Source: an uncultured Myxococcales bacterium
Lineage (GTDB): Bacteria > Myxococcota_A > UBA9042 > CAIXZC01
Assembly (NCBI GenBank): GCA_903895725.1
Contig: CAITUV010000067.1
Span: 1 to 64,000, forward strand
DNA: 64,000 nt
Reading direction: 5' to 3'
This document shows positions 14,226-23,700 of this stretch, in pieces. Under the pieces are notes generated by a model. That model made no database searches. It worked only from the letters and a program-made list of their open reading frames with translations, and was not told the DNA's origin. The position numbers and the translations under genes are program-made. How positions within the stretch are numbered: position 1 is the stretch's first letter; every line of letters begins with the position of its first letter.

Positions 14226-15431
14226 ATGGACGCAAAGCGTGGTCTCGTGGCGGGATGCTGCGGGCTGCTGGCAGGGCTCTGCTGCGGGGTTGCAGTCTTG
14301 GCGGGCCAGCCGGTCCAGCCTTGGCAGCCCGTTGCGTCAGAGGGGAGCGCCGTGGCCATGGCGAAGGCCTGGGCCGTGCTGCCCTGGGGACGGACCGGAG
14401 CTCCGACCTTGCGGGAGGGGAAGACCGACGAGCCTCCGGCCGGTCCTGCCGCGATCGCGGTCTCGGGCGACACCGTGTGGGTGGCCGACCTGGCGGACTC
14501 GGAGATCCTCCGGGTGGCGCCGGACAGGACGCTGACGGCCCTGGCGGTCCCGCTGGCCCCGGTGGACCTCGCAGCGGACTCAACGGGGTGCCTGGGCATC
14601 CTGGGCGACGGCCTGGACCGGGTCGCCTGGCGCTGTCCCGGCGGGGACTGGACGATCCGGGAGTTGGACGAGACCACCCTGCCGCTGCGGAGGATTGCGT
14701 GGGACCGGCAGGGCGGTCTCTGGGGGGAGCTTGCCGACGGCACCGCCGTGCTGCTCAACCGGGACGCGAAGCCGGCGAAGGAGCGTGCCCTGCCGTTGTC
14801 CGGAGCCGAGGCCCAGGCGCTGGCCAAGCTGGGGGAGAACGGGCGCGGGGTGGTCTGGATCTGGCCGTGGGATGCGTCCGCCACGTTCCAGGCGGTCCGC
14901 GTGCGCCGGGTCTCGGTCGACGCAGAGGCCGGGGTGGAGAAGGTCAAGGGGGCCGGGGCGCATGGGTCCGTGGCAGCAGGCGGGGCCGTGGGAGCAGGCG
15001 GGGCTGTGAGAGCAGGCGGGGCTGTGGGAGCAGGCGGGGCTGTGGGAGCAGGTGGGGCCGTTGGAGCCCATGGGTCCGTGGGAGCGGGCGGAGCTTCGGG
15101 AGCGGGCAAGGCTGCGGGGGCGGACGCACCGTGGCTCGGGTTCCTGCAGCCGCTGGCGCAGGATGTCTCGGGGCGGCTGGACGTGCTGGTGGAGCTGCTG
15201 TCCGGCAGGGAGGGGGAGCTGCGGGTCACCTCGGAGGTGCGGCGGCTGGATATGGAGGGGCGGTTAGTGGCGACGTTTCGCTTCCCCCCCTCCGCGGAGT
15301 GCCCCGTGCTCCGCCCGGCAGCGGTCGGTGATGACGGCACCCTCTGGGTGATGCGACCGCAGGCGGACGGGCTTGCTCTGTTCCGGGTCGATTCCGAGTC
15401 GTGGAGGGGCCGGATGGAGGTGCAGCCGTGA
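14226..15431 (+). CDS. Exported beta-propeller-like protein with a Gly/Ala hexapeptide repeat
   Basis: Protein of 401 residues of unknown function. An N-terminal hydrophobic segment (LVAGCCGLLAGLCCGVAVLAG) is probably a signal or anchor. Segments such as AAIAVSGDTVWVADLADSEILRV, AADSTGCLGIL and AWDRQGGLWGELADG recur in the way of NHL/SMP-30-type propeller blades. Residues about 243-300 are a low-complexity insert of AGGAVG and AHGSVG units encoded by an 18-base tandem repeat; propeller-like strands resume after it. The start follows GGAGGAGGG. The stop overlaps the GTG of the next gene by four bases (GTGA), so the two are probably co-translated. It lies inside the region bounded by tRNA-Ala and its decayed copy. 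Confidence 0.65.
   Translation: MDAKRGLVAGCCGLLAGLCCGVAVLAGQPVQPWQPVASEGSAVAMAKAWAVLPWGRTGAPTLREGKTDEPPAGPAAIAVSGDTVWVADLADSEILRVAPDRTLTALAVPLAPVDLAADSTGCLGILGDGLDRVAWRCPGGDWTIRELDETTLPLRRIAWDRQGGLWGELADGTAVLLNRDAKPAKERALPLSGAEAQALAKLGENGRGVVWIWPWDASATFQAVRVRRVSVDAEAGVEKVKGAGAHGSVAAGGAVGAGGAVRAGGAVGAGGAVGAGGAVGAHGSVGAGGASGAGKAAGADAPWLGFLQPLAQDVSGRLDVLVELLSGREGELRVTSEVRRLDMEGRLVATFRFPPSAECPVLRPAAVGDDGTLWVMRPQADGLALFRVDSESWRGRMEVQP
14955..15120 (+). repeat. 18-base tandem repeat inside the propeller-like gene
   Basis: About nine units, the central five nearly identical (GTGGGAGCAGGCGGGGCT), encoding AGGAVG. Outer units vary and include two AHGSVG versions. All units keep the reading frame because the period is a multiple of three. 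Confidence 0.85.
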
Positions 15432-17512
15432 AGACGACACCGGCTCGAGCACCGGCTCCGACCGAGAAGATCCCGCACGCCGTCATCCCGCCATCACCCG
15501 GGCGTGTTTTCCGGACCACCGGCGTTGCAGCGACCGCCGCGCTGGCTGCCTCGGTCGTCCTGCTGTTCAGCGGGAGCGCACTGGCGATCGGGTCTGCTGC
15601 GATCCTCTCGCACGCCGCAGACTACGCGCAGCACACGTGGGTGATGAGTGTCAAGAACCAGAAGGGCTCGTGCACCTCGAGCTACAAGAGCGACTACACG
15701 CCGGGGGCCCAGAAGGGGGTCCCCTACGATTGGGGCGGATTCGACACCGTTGCCGAGTTCGACCAGAAGATCGCAGACGGCTACGGCGCAGGAAGCCACA
15801 GCTGGCACGGGATCCTTTCGTGCACCACGGGCGTGGATTGCTCGGGGTTCGTGAGCCGGTGCTGGGAGCTGTCCGAGAAGTACTCGACCTCGACGATCGG
15901 TGAAGTGAGCCACTCCATCGCCAAGAAGGACCTGGTCTCGGGGGATGCCTTCAACAAGAAGGGCTCGCACATCGTGCTGTGGGTGGGGACGGCCGGCGAC
16001 GGCGGACCGATCTTCTACGAGGCCTCGGGGTCCGCGTCCAAGGTGCGGCTGAACAGCTCGGCATCGTGGAGCTACCTGAACGGGTACTCGCCGATCCGCT
16101 ACAACGGATTCACCGTGGAGAGCGCCCCCGGGATGACCAACGGGACCGTCTCCAACCCGATCGTGATCTCGACGTTCCCGTCCCACCACGAAGCGGACTC
16201 GACGCAGAGCGCAAGTGACGTGTTCGACTCCTACTCGTGTGCGGCGGGTACCGGCGAGAAGGGGCCCGAGGTCGTCTACAAGGTGCAGGTCCCTTCGAAC
16301 GGAACCCTGACCGCCGCGGTGTCCGACGGGACCGCCGTGGACGTAGACGTGCACCTGCTCAAGAGCGCTGCCTCGAACGCCTGCATCGCGAGGGGCGACA
16401 ACAAGGTCACGGCGACCGTCGCTGCGGGCACCTACTGGCTCGTCGTGGACTCCTGGTCGGACGCGTCGGGGATCAGCTATGGGGGGAAGTACTCGCTCGA
16501 CCTGACGCTCTCGACCGAGGCACCGCCCGCCCCACCGGGGGCCGGAACGTTCCAGAACCCGATCCTGATCGAGGCGTTCCCCTACCACGACGACCGGACC
16601 ACGAGCGGCGCTGCCAGCGATGTGGCCGACAGCTACACATGCGCCCCGGAGAAGGGGGAGACGGGGCCCGAGGTGGTCTACCGGTTCACGGTCACCGTTC
16701 CCGGCACGGTCACGGTTTCGGTCGTGGACAAGACCGGGGTGGACATCGACCTGCACCTGCTCTGGGCAGCCGACCCCGCCGCGTGCCTGGTCCGTGCCGA
16801 CAAGAAGATCGTGCAGGCGATCGATCCGGGGACCTACTGGCTGGTGGCGGACTCATGGAGCGACAGCTCCGGGAAGCAGTATGCCGGGGCCTATGCGCTC
16901 GATGTGGGCTTCTCTTCCACCACCCCGTGCACTCCGGCGTGTGCGGGGAAGCAGTGCGGCTGGAACGGGTGCTGGGGGTGGTGCGGCGTGTGCAAGTCGG
17001 GGCACCTGTGCCAGGACGGGTTGTGCGTGGCGAGCGACAGCTGCGGCGACGGTATCTGCGAGCCTGCCGCGGGCGAGAAGTGCAACACGTGCTTCCCGGA
17101 TTGTCCCTGCGGCTGCGGGCAGACGTGCATCTCAGGCCTGTGCACGCTGACGGTCTGCATCGGCCGGGGCTGCGGGCCCGACGGATGCGGCGGTTACTGC
17201 GGCCAGTGTGCGGAGACGGAATACTGCGACAAGGGAGTGTGCACGCCGCTGGCCGGGACTCTGCCCAAGGTCATCACCTGCGAGGGAGACGAGTGCGAGT
17301 CGCCCGAGAACGAAGGGGACCGCTCTCCCCCTCCGGGCTGGGACGACGTGGAGGGGGACGGCAATGGGTCGTTCGTCGTGGAAGGCGAGCAGAGCAGCTC
17401 GTCCGGAGGCGGGTGCAATGCGGGAGGGCGTCCGGCCTCCCTGCTCATGCTGCTGCTTGCCCTCGGGCTGCTGCCCGCCATGAGGCGCCGGTCGCAGGTC
17501 CGTGCAGAGTGA
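15428..17512 (+). CDS. Exported NlpC/P60-like cysteine peptidase with two PPC domains and a MYXO-CTERM-type tail
   Basis: Protein of 694 residues. A signal ends near SGSALA (residue 57). The catalytic-like domain covers residues about 60-225: GVDCSGFVSRCW holds the putative nucleophile (about Cys138) and KGSHIVLWVG the His (about 180), the NlpC/P60 pattern of peptidoglycan or amide hydrolases. Two tandem prepeptidase C-terminal (PPC-like) domains follow at about 243-365 and 377-496, then Cys-rich modules (CGDGICEPAAGEKC). The end is GGGCNAGG, a helix (LLMLLLALGLLPA) and MRRRSQVR, a MYXO-CTERM-type sorting signal. I chose GTG 15428: GGAGGTG precedes it and it overlaps the upstream stop as GTGA. 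Cell-wall cleavage is likely but untested. Confidence 0.75.
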   Translation: MKTTPARAPAPTEKIPHAVIPPSPGRVFRTTGVAATAALAASVVLLFSGSALAIGSAAILSHAADYAQHTWVMSVKNQKGSCTSSYKSDYTPGAQKGVPYDWGGFDTVAEFDQKIADGYGAGSHSWHGILSCTTGVDCSGFVSRCWELSEKYSTSTIGEVSHSIAKKDLVSGDAFNKKGSHIVLWVGTAGDGGPIFYEASGSASKVRLNSSASWSYLNGYSPIRYNGFTVESAPGMTNGTVSNPIVISTFPSHHEADSTQSASDVFDSYSCAAGTGEKGPEVVYKVQVPSNGTLTAAVSDGTAVDVDVHLLKSAASNACIARGDNKVTATVAAGTYWLVVDSWSDASGISYGGKYSLDLTLSTEAPPAPPGAGTFQNPILIEAFPYHDDRTTSGAASDVADSYTCAPEKGETGPEVVYRFTVTVPGTVTVSVVDKTGVDIDLHLLWAADPAACLVRADKKIVQAIDPGTYWLVADSWSDSSGKQYAGAYALDVGFSSTTPCTPACAGKQCGWNGCWGWCGVCKSGHLCQDGLCVASDSCGDGICEPAAGEKCNTCFPDCPCGCGQTCISGLCTLTVCIGRGCGPDGCGGYCGQCAETEYCDKGVCTPLAGTLPKVITCEGDECESPENEGDRSPPPGWDDVEGDGNGSFVVEGEQSSSSGGGCNAGGRPASLLMLLLALGLLPAMRRRSQVRAE

Positions 17513-17720
17513 CCTGGGGCCTGTCCCACCGATCGGGACTCCAGCGTTCCACCAAGGCGGGTTCGGCGTCAGCACCTCGACCCTGAGGGCCGATGGGTGA
17601 TTCGGTGTGGTCCGGGGACAGGCGATGCAGCGCGGGCCGTCAGCAACCGCTCTCCAGCTTGGGTGCTGACGGCATTGTCGCCGCAAGTCAGAAGGGAGTC
17701 AGTTTCGGCACTCCAATACC

Positions 17721-17793
17721 GAATGGCATTTCAGGGGCCGAAAGCTCGACCTCCCGGGCTCCACTTCGCGGACATCCAGGTTCCGTGCGGGTT
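17721..17793 (+). pseudogene. Decayed copy of the tRNA-Ala 3' half
   Basis: The segment aligns with 13850-13923, from the anticodon loop (GAATGGCATT, identical) through the T-arm and acceptor 3' strand (CTCC-A) to about 30 bases past the tRNA. Most differences are transitions, and there is one deletion. No 5' half (D-arm, acceptor 5' strand) is present, so it is not a working tRNA. Partial tRNA duplicates of this kind mark insertion sites of integrating elements; no integrase gene lies between the two copies. Confidence 0.8.
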
Positions 17794-17877
17794 GAACCCG
17801 ACGATCCCTCCGGCTTCTCGCTCACATCGAGTGGCGGCAGCGTCTCGGCACGCGGGGCCGGGGAGCCGAGCGCCGGC

Positions 17878-17908
17878 TTGACACTCGCCCCTGCGCTGCG
17901 CGTAGCAT
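17878..17908 (+). promoter_or_regulatory. Candidate promoter for the IgGFc-binding-like gene
   Basis: TTGACA at 17878-17883 is a consensus -35 box. TAGCAT at 17903-17908 matches the -10 consensus at 4 of 6 positions, with a long 19-base spacer. The start codon of the next gene is 47 bases downstream. Confidence 0.45.
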
Positions 17909-17955
17909 GCAGGCACGGCCGAAGCGCCTCGGCCGATTGTTTTCGGGGAGGAACC

Positions 17956-19992
17956 ATGAAGAGACTGTCGCTTGCGCAACAGAGCCTGCATGCAAGCCGG
18001 GTGGCCGCAGCTCTGCTGTGGTGCCTCGCAAGCATTGTGCCTGCTTCTTGCGGGACGAGCTCGGGGGACGGCACGCCCGATGTTCCGGTCGACTCGGTCC
18101 AGGGAGACGCTGTCCGGCCGTCGGACGTCCTTCCGGAGCTGGCCGACGCAAGCCAGCCGGACTCCCAGGGCACAGAGGTGCCCGTCTCCGACGCCCTGGA
18201 AGACGGTCGCGCCGACAAGGGAGGAGACGGCGGGGAAGGTGACGGCGCAGGATCCGACGGAAGTGGTGCCGACGGAGCATTGGCGGACGGGGGCGACACG
18301 GGGGCACTGCTCGATGTCGCTGACCCCTCGGACGGCAGTCTCGAGGTGCAGGATCAGCAGTCGGGTGAGGGCGGGGAAGGCGACGCCGGAGCCGACGTGT
18401 CGGTCTGTTCGCCCGGAACCTCCGTCTGCGTAGGTGAGGAAGTGCACCCATGCACCCCGGACGGCCAGGTCGGCCTCGAAGTGATTGAGACGTGCGATCC
18501 CGGCCTGGGGATGACCTGTGCCGAGGGCAAGTGCCAGAGCGCGTGCGAGCTGGCCCTGGTGAATCCCTCGAACCTGGGATGCGAGTTCTTTGCAGCCGAC
18601 CTCGATCAGCAGGATGCGTTCAACGACCCGGCCAGTGCCCCTTGGGGGGTGGTCCTCTCCAACGCAGGCAAGGGGGCTGCCGTCGTGACCATCGAGATCA
18701 ACGAGGCGCCGCCCGGCCAGCCGCTCCAGTTGAGCGAGGTCAAGAAGGTGACGGTTCAGCCGGGAACCGCGGAATCGGTGGTGCTGCCCACCCGGGAGCT
18801 GGATTGCGGCACCAAGCCCAACGACTACTACTCGCCGGGGACCTGCCTGTCATCCCGTGCGGTCCGAATCACGTCGTCCCTGCCGATAGCGGTCTACCAG
18901 TACAACGTCTTTGCCAACTCCTACTCCAACGACGCGTCTCTGCTGCTCCCGACCCACGCACTCGGAAGCAAGTACCGCGTGCTGGGCTGGGGAGCAGGGC
19001 ATCCGATTCTGATCGAGGGGCCGGGAATTCCCTACATTCTGGACCGCTCCTACGTCACGGTGGTCGGGGTTCATCCGGACACTCAGGTGGTCGTCACGCC
19101 GAGCTGGCGGATTGCCGGCAATCCCCCGATCCAGGCCACCGAGCCGGGAGGGGAGATCTCGGTCAAGCTCGGCCCCTTCGACGTGCTGAATCTCGAGACT
19201 GCGAATGGCACGCTCCAGGACGCGGTGGAGACCATGGCCGATCTGAGCGGCACGTTGGTCCAGTCCACGAAGCCCGTGGCGGTGTTTGCCGGCGTAGAGT
19301 CCGCCGGTGTGCCCGGTGCCTTCAAGGTCCCGACGTTTCCCGGGTGGCAGCAGGAGGATAGCTGCTGCCTGGACCACCTCGAGGAACAGCTCTTCCCGGT
19401 CGAGGCGATTGGACTCAGCTACGTCGTGGCGCGAAGTCCCGTGCGCTCGACGTCCGGTTTCCGGGAGCCGGATGTCATACGCTTCGTCGGTGCGGAAAAG
19501 GCCGCCACGGTGAAGACGAGCCTGCCGGCCCCGTTCGACAGCTTCTCGCTGGCCCCCGGCGAGGTGAAGACCACCTGGGCGCAGAACAACTTCGTCGTGG
19601 AGGCCACAGCGCCTGTGCTCGTCGGCCAGCTCCTGGTCTCGGGTCAGTTCTGCCAGGGAGCCCAGATCGGCGACCCGTCTCTGACCCTGATGCCTTCGGT
19701 GGACCAGTTCCGCTCCGAGTACCTCGTCCAGATGCCCGCCGGCTGGAACGAGAGCTGGATCGTGCTGGCTACCGAGGTGGGGACTACGACCCTGATGGAC
19801 GGCCTGCCCCCTGCCGGGTGCACCGTCGAGCCTGCCGGCCAGGCAGCCGATGTGGCCTATGAGTCGATCCGCTGCAAGGTGTCCGAGGGGGTGCACAGCC
19901 TGTCGGGCTCCAAGCCCTTCGGGGTGGTCGTGTACGGATATGGCACAGCAGGCTCGTACGCTTTTGCCGCTGGAGCCATGCTTCCCAAGTAG
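17956..19992 (+). CDS. IgGFc-binding-like lipoprotein, paralogue 1
   Basis: Exported protein of 678 residues. The signal sequence ends in IVPASC, a lipoprotein box. A long Asp/Gly/Ser-rich linker runs to about residue 150, followed by a short Cys-rich segment. From about residue 206 (GCEFFAADLDQQDAFN) to the end it follows the pattern of the IgGFc-binding-type domain of bacterial and animal surface proteins: PWGVVLSNAG, the SNDASLLLPTHALG and YVTVVGVHPDTQVVVTP strands, CCLDHLEEQLFPVEA, and the closing FGVVVYGYGTAGSYAFAAG. The 36714-38840 protein is a clear paralogue. The start follows GGGAGGAACC. Adhesion or binding is inferred from the domain name only; no ligand can be read from the sequence. 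Confidence 0.8.
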   Translation: MKRLSLAQQSLHASRVAAALLWCLASIVPASCGTSSGDGTPDVPVDSVQGDAVRPSDVLPELADASQPDSQGTEVPVSDALEDGRADKGGDGGEGDGAGSDGSGADGALADGGDTGALLDVADPSDGSLEVQDQQSGEGGEGDAGADVSVCSPGTSVCVGEEVHPCTPDGQVGLEVIETCDPGLGMTCAEGKCQSACELALVNPSNLGCEFFAADLDQQDAFNDPASAPWGVVLSNAGKGAAVVTIEINEAPPGQPLQLSEVKKVTVQPGTAESVVLPTRELDCGTKPNDYYSPGTCLSSRAVRITSSLPIAVYQYNVFANSYSNDASLLLPTHALGSKYRVLGWGAGHPILIEGPGIPYILDRSYVTVVGVHPDTQVVVTPSWRIAGNPPIQATEPGGEISVKLGPFDVLNLETANGTLQDAVETMADLSGTLVQSTKPVAVFAGVESAGVPGAFKVPTFPGWQQEDSCCLDHLEEQLFPVEAIGLSYVVARSPVRSTSGFREPDVIRFVGAEKAATVKTSLPAPFDSFSLAPGEVKTTWAQNNFVVEATAPVLVGQLLVSGQFCQGAQIGDPSLTLMPSVDQFRSEYLVQMPAGWNESWIVLATEVGTTTLMDGLPPAGCTVEPAGQAADVAYESIRCKVSEGVHSLSGSKPFGVVVYGYGTAGSYAFAAGAMLPK

Positions 19993-20011
19993 TGACGGCT
20001 CCGTCGCTGAG

Positions 20012-20722
20012 CTACTCCTTCCAGTCGCCCGCAGCGTCTTTTCCGCCGACCCGGGCATGTCGGAGCACGTGGAAGTGGCCCTGGGCATACTCCCGCTTGA
20101 CCACTCCGATGCCGGGGGCGAACCACCAGGTTTCGTTGGCCTCCGGGGGCCCCTGGAGCCACCAGTCGAGGGTGGAGCCGCTGCCTGAGGCACGGTGGAT
20201 CACGTAGTTGATCCGCACCGCGCTGAACCAGCCGACGTCGGTCCGCACCCGCTCGACGGTCAGGACCGTGGCCTCCGAGTTCAGGTACCCGTCGCTGGTG
20301 CAGTCGGTGCGCCACACCTTTCCGATGCGTACCGGGAAGTGCAGGCGGGGGATCGTGCAGGGGTTGAGGCGGAACACATTCCCGTAGTCCTGGACAGCGT
20401 CCTTCGTCACCAGCGTCCAGGCTTCGTTCGTTCCGTAGTTGCCCCTCTGCATCCAGATCGGGACCTGTTCCGCATTGACCTCCGTGGTCTTCCCGGTGGG
20501 CCAGGTGATCCAGGCCGTCTCCTCATCGCCGTTCTCCATGTAGAGCCAACGGTCGCCATCGCCGGCGGGGAAGAGCTCCGGCCCGAACTCCTGGCCGGCG
20601 CCCTCGGAGACCACCTCGATGGAGGTATCGAATGCCGTAGGGAACGACGGATCGCTGAACGCTTCGCAGGCCGCCAGGCCGGGCAGCAGAACAAGCAGCA
20701 TGATTGGAAGTGAATGTCTCAT
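20012..20722 (-). CDS. Lipoprotein of unknown function
   Basis: Exported lipoprotein of 236 residues: the signal peptide MRHSLPIMLLVLLPGLAAC has a classic lipobox. No family is recognised. The mature part is rich in Trp and aromatic residues (DRWLYMENGDEETAWITW, TLDWWLQGPP, TWWFAPGIGVVKREYAQG), a pattern like that of uncharacterised periplasmic beta-rich proteins. Its ATG overlaps the TGA of the upstream 20719-25800 gene by four bases (ATGA), and GAGGTG precedes it, so the two are probably translationally coupled. That upstream protein also ends in a lipoprotein-like half, which suggests a shared envelope location. Confidence 0.75.
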   Translation of the reverse strand: MRHSLPIMLLVLLPGLAACEAFSDPSFPTAFDTSIEVVSEGAGQEFGPELFPAGDGDRWLYMENGDEETAWITWPTGKTTEVNAEQVPIWMQRGNYGTNEAWTLVTKDAVQDYGNVFRLNPCTIPRLHFPVRIGKVWRTDCTSDGYLNSEATVLTVERVRTDVGWFSAVRINYVIHRASGSGSTLDWWLQGPPEANETWWFAPGIGVVKREYAQGHFHVLRHARVGGKDAAGDWKE

Positions 20723-23700
20723 GGCAGCACCTCGATCTGTACCGGCACTTCCCGGCCCCGCTCCACGATCACGTTCGAGCCCTCCGCAAATGGGCACTCG
20801 CTCACCAGCGGCACCTCGGTCACCCGGCTCAGGGAGAGCTTAGCCTCTCCCTCGAACGGAACGAGGAACGCGGCATCGAGCATCGCTTCGCCCGTGTCCG
20901 GAACGTCCAGCTCGAAGTACTGCGGCCCCGGAGTCTCGAACGACGGCACCGTGCTCTGGGCTGCAGTCCCGTGCAGCGCCAGCCGGACATTCTTGGTCGC
21001 ACCACCATCCGGGACCGTCCATTGCACCGTCAGTGGCTGCAGCGGCGAGAGCGCAGCGTGCGGGGACGGAGCCAGGATCGCAACGTCCTGGAACACGGGC
21101 TTCTCGTCACGCCAGCTCTGGGTTAGCGCAGATGGCAGAGGGCCGTAGCGGCCAAGCAGCGTGACGGGCAACTCTACGGCAAAGGGCTCGGGCAGGCGCC
21201 AGATGGGACAGGCGGCGGGCGGAGCCGGGAAGCTCGCCGGATCGCAGACGTAGTTGCCCATCAGGAACTCCGGCGGCTCGACCTCGGCAAAGACGGACTC
21301 GGTCACCTTGTCTTTGCCCGAGTTGTCGAGGCTCACCCAGCGGCTGTCGTGGCCAGTCACCCGGTTCACGTCACTGCCGCAGCAGGCTCCGGCATCGGCG
21401 GGGCAATCGTGGACCTCGCCGGGCAAGTCGATCTCGAGGCTGAGGGCGGACTGCATGTAGGCCCACCCCAGATGCCGGTCCGAGGATGAGGTCTCGACCT
21501 GCGGAGGCAGGCAGCCCGAGGTGATCACCGTATCGGACGTCTCGCTCAAGGAGTAGCTCCACCCCGGGCCACCGTAGCTGTATTGGATGGACCCTTCAAG
21601 ATGGGTCAGGATGGGCGGCGGGTTGGCCCAGTTGGCCAGCTCCCCCTCGAGCGAGCCGAAGTCCCCATCGATCTCGAGCGTGATGTTGTCCGTGCAGACG
21701 AGCCCCTTCTCGTGGACGTCGACCTGGGTGATGGTCACCGTTCCGGCCACCATGACGTGCTGCTCCGGGACCAGGTTCCCCTTGCGCAGATAGATCAGCT
21801 CGAGGCCGGGCCCGAAGACCCGCCCCAGGAACAGGGGCGGCTGGAGCGTGAAGCTGAAGTTTGTCTCGATGCCGCGCACGTAGCTGCTGGCCTGGGGAGA
21901 CTCGAAGCAGGTGAACACCACTTCGTGACAGCCATACGACTCAGCCGAGCACATCCACTTGTCCACCGAGTTGATCGGGTTGAGCGCGTTGACGTTGCCG
22001 TAATCCTCGACCGACAGATTCATCTCGCCGTCGCATGGGTCTATGGCATCGATGCAGGAAGTCAGAAGTGGCATGGCACACAGGAGCAGGAGCGCGGTGC
22101 CCTGCAGTCGCCTCAGGCGCAGGACTCCAGACATGATTCCGGTCCGCCGCAGGCGCAGGACTCCCAGCGCGAGGCCGAGGGCCAGCAGCAGGATCATCCC
22201 TCGCGACGGGGTGGTACCGTCGTTCCGGGCGCCCGACATCGTCGTGCTGCCTGCCATGGAGCATCCGCCGGTGTCGGTGCTCCCGCCGGTGCCGTGGAGA
22301 ATGACGGTCACGATCGGCCGTGCTGGATCGCTCGTGCCCATGTAGAGCTGTGCGCCGCGCGAGCCGTTTCCGGCCGGGGTGTGGACGAGCCGGATCACGC
22401 ACTGCTCCCCCGGCTCGAGCTTCGCATCGTCGCAGTCCTGGTAGAGGATCTCGAACTCCCCTTCCTTGTATTCCTCTCCCTCTCCGGGCCAACCCTCGAA
22501 CTGCACCGCCCACAGCTCGAGGATGCCGGTCCCCGTGTTGGAGACATTCACATCCACCGGGGCGGAGCGCTCTCCGACCCCGTTGGTCCCGAACTCGACG
22601 ATCTCGGGGGACACCGAGACGGTCGGTCCCTCGGAGGCCACCTCTCCCCCTTCCACCACGTCGGGCTCATCGGTCGGCTCGACCGGCTCCCCGGCTCCGA
22701 TTCCGTACATCCCGACGGGCACGGGGGGCAGCGGCTCAAGCGTCGTCACGAGCAATGTGGCTGCCCGGACCCCGGCCGCGTCGGGTCTGAACGTCACGTA
22801 CACCTTGCACTCGTCGTTCGGTTGGAGCGTCGTATTGGAGCAGCCATTCGAATCGATGCGGAACTCCTCTGCCAGCATCCCCTGGAGCTCGACGGACTTG
22901 ACGGTCAGGGCCGCAGTTCCCCCGTTGACGGCCGTCAGAGGCAAGCTCTCCGAGTCGCCTCCCGGAGCCACTTTTCCGAACGCCAGGAGGTCGGGCTTCA
23001 CGGCAAGCGCTGGAGCGTTGGGAACGAAGGTGACGGTCACCACGCTATCCTTGCCCACATCGAGCTGGCAGGAGGCTTCCGACGGCATGCAGCCGACAAA
23101 CGAGCTCAGTCCGAACCCCTCGGCAGCCTCGGCCTGCAGCGTCACCTGCATCGGTCCCGGCCACGTCTCGGTGCAATCGCCGGGGCACGAGATGCCCTCT
23201 CCCGTGACCGTTCCCCCTTCGGGTGGAGACACGACCACCGTGAGGGAGCGCTGGAATGCCTGTGCGTTGCCGGTAAGCGCCACCGTCAGCTCGGCCGGGA
23301 GAAGCCCGGTGGTCGGGATGACGAGCGAGCCGGATTTGTCTCCGCCCGATCCGGGAGAAAAGACCACGCTCACGGTACAGCTCGAACCCGGGGGCAGGGC
23401 GGTCTTGCTGCACGCGTCATCCTTCAGGGCGAAGTCCGCGGCATCGGCCCCCTGAATGGTCAGCTCACCGAGGTCTGCGAGGGCATCCCCTTCGTTGTGG
23501 ATCTCGACGAGCTGGGCCTCGGAAGTCTGCCCCTCCTCCACCGTGCCGAAAGCGAGCTCCAGTGGGTCGGCAACGAGGACCGGCGCAAGCGTCTTGAAGT
23601 GAGCGACCACCTGCCGATCCCCGGTCATGGTGACGTCGCACTTGGGGCCTTTGGCGGCATCGCAGCCTTCCCACGAGACGAACCCGTTGCCGTCCCCCGG

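Larger units (their letters stand above)
17513..17955 (+). other. Intergenic region with tRNA-Ala remnant
   Basis: 443 bases without a convincing gene. It contains a decayed copy of the tRNA-Ala 3' half (17721-17793), a candidate promoter (17878-17908), and a perfect 10-base inverted repeat, CGTCAGCACC at 17567-17576 with GGTGCTGACG at 17662-17671. A reading frame through the region lacks a ribosome-binding site and protein-like composition. Confidence 0.6.

Noticed and set aside
17721..17793. A second functional tRNA-Ala
   Set aside because: Only the 3' half is present, with many substitutions and no D-arm or acceptor 5' strand.
19988..20016. Inverted repeat covering both convergent stop codons as a terminator
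   Set aside because: The central stem has only four or five pairs and no U-tract follows on either strand.
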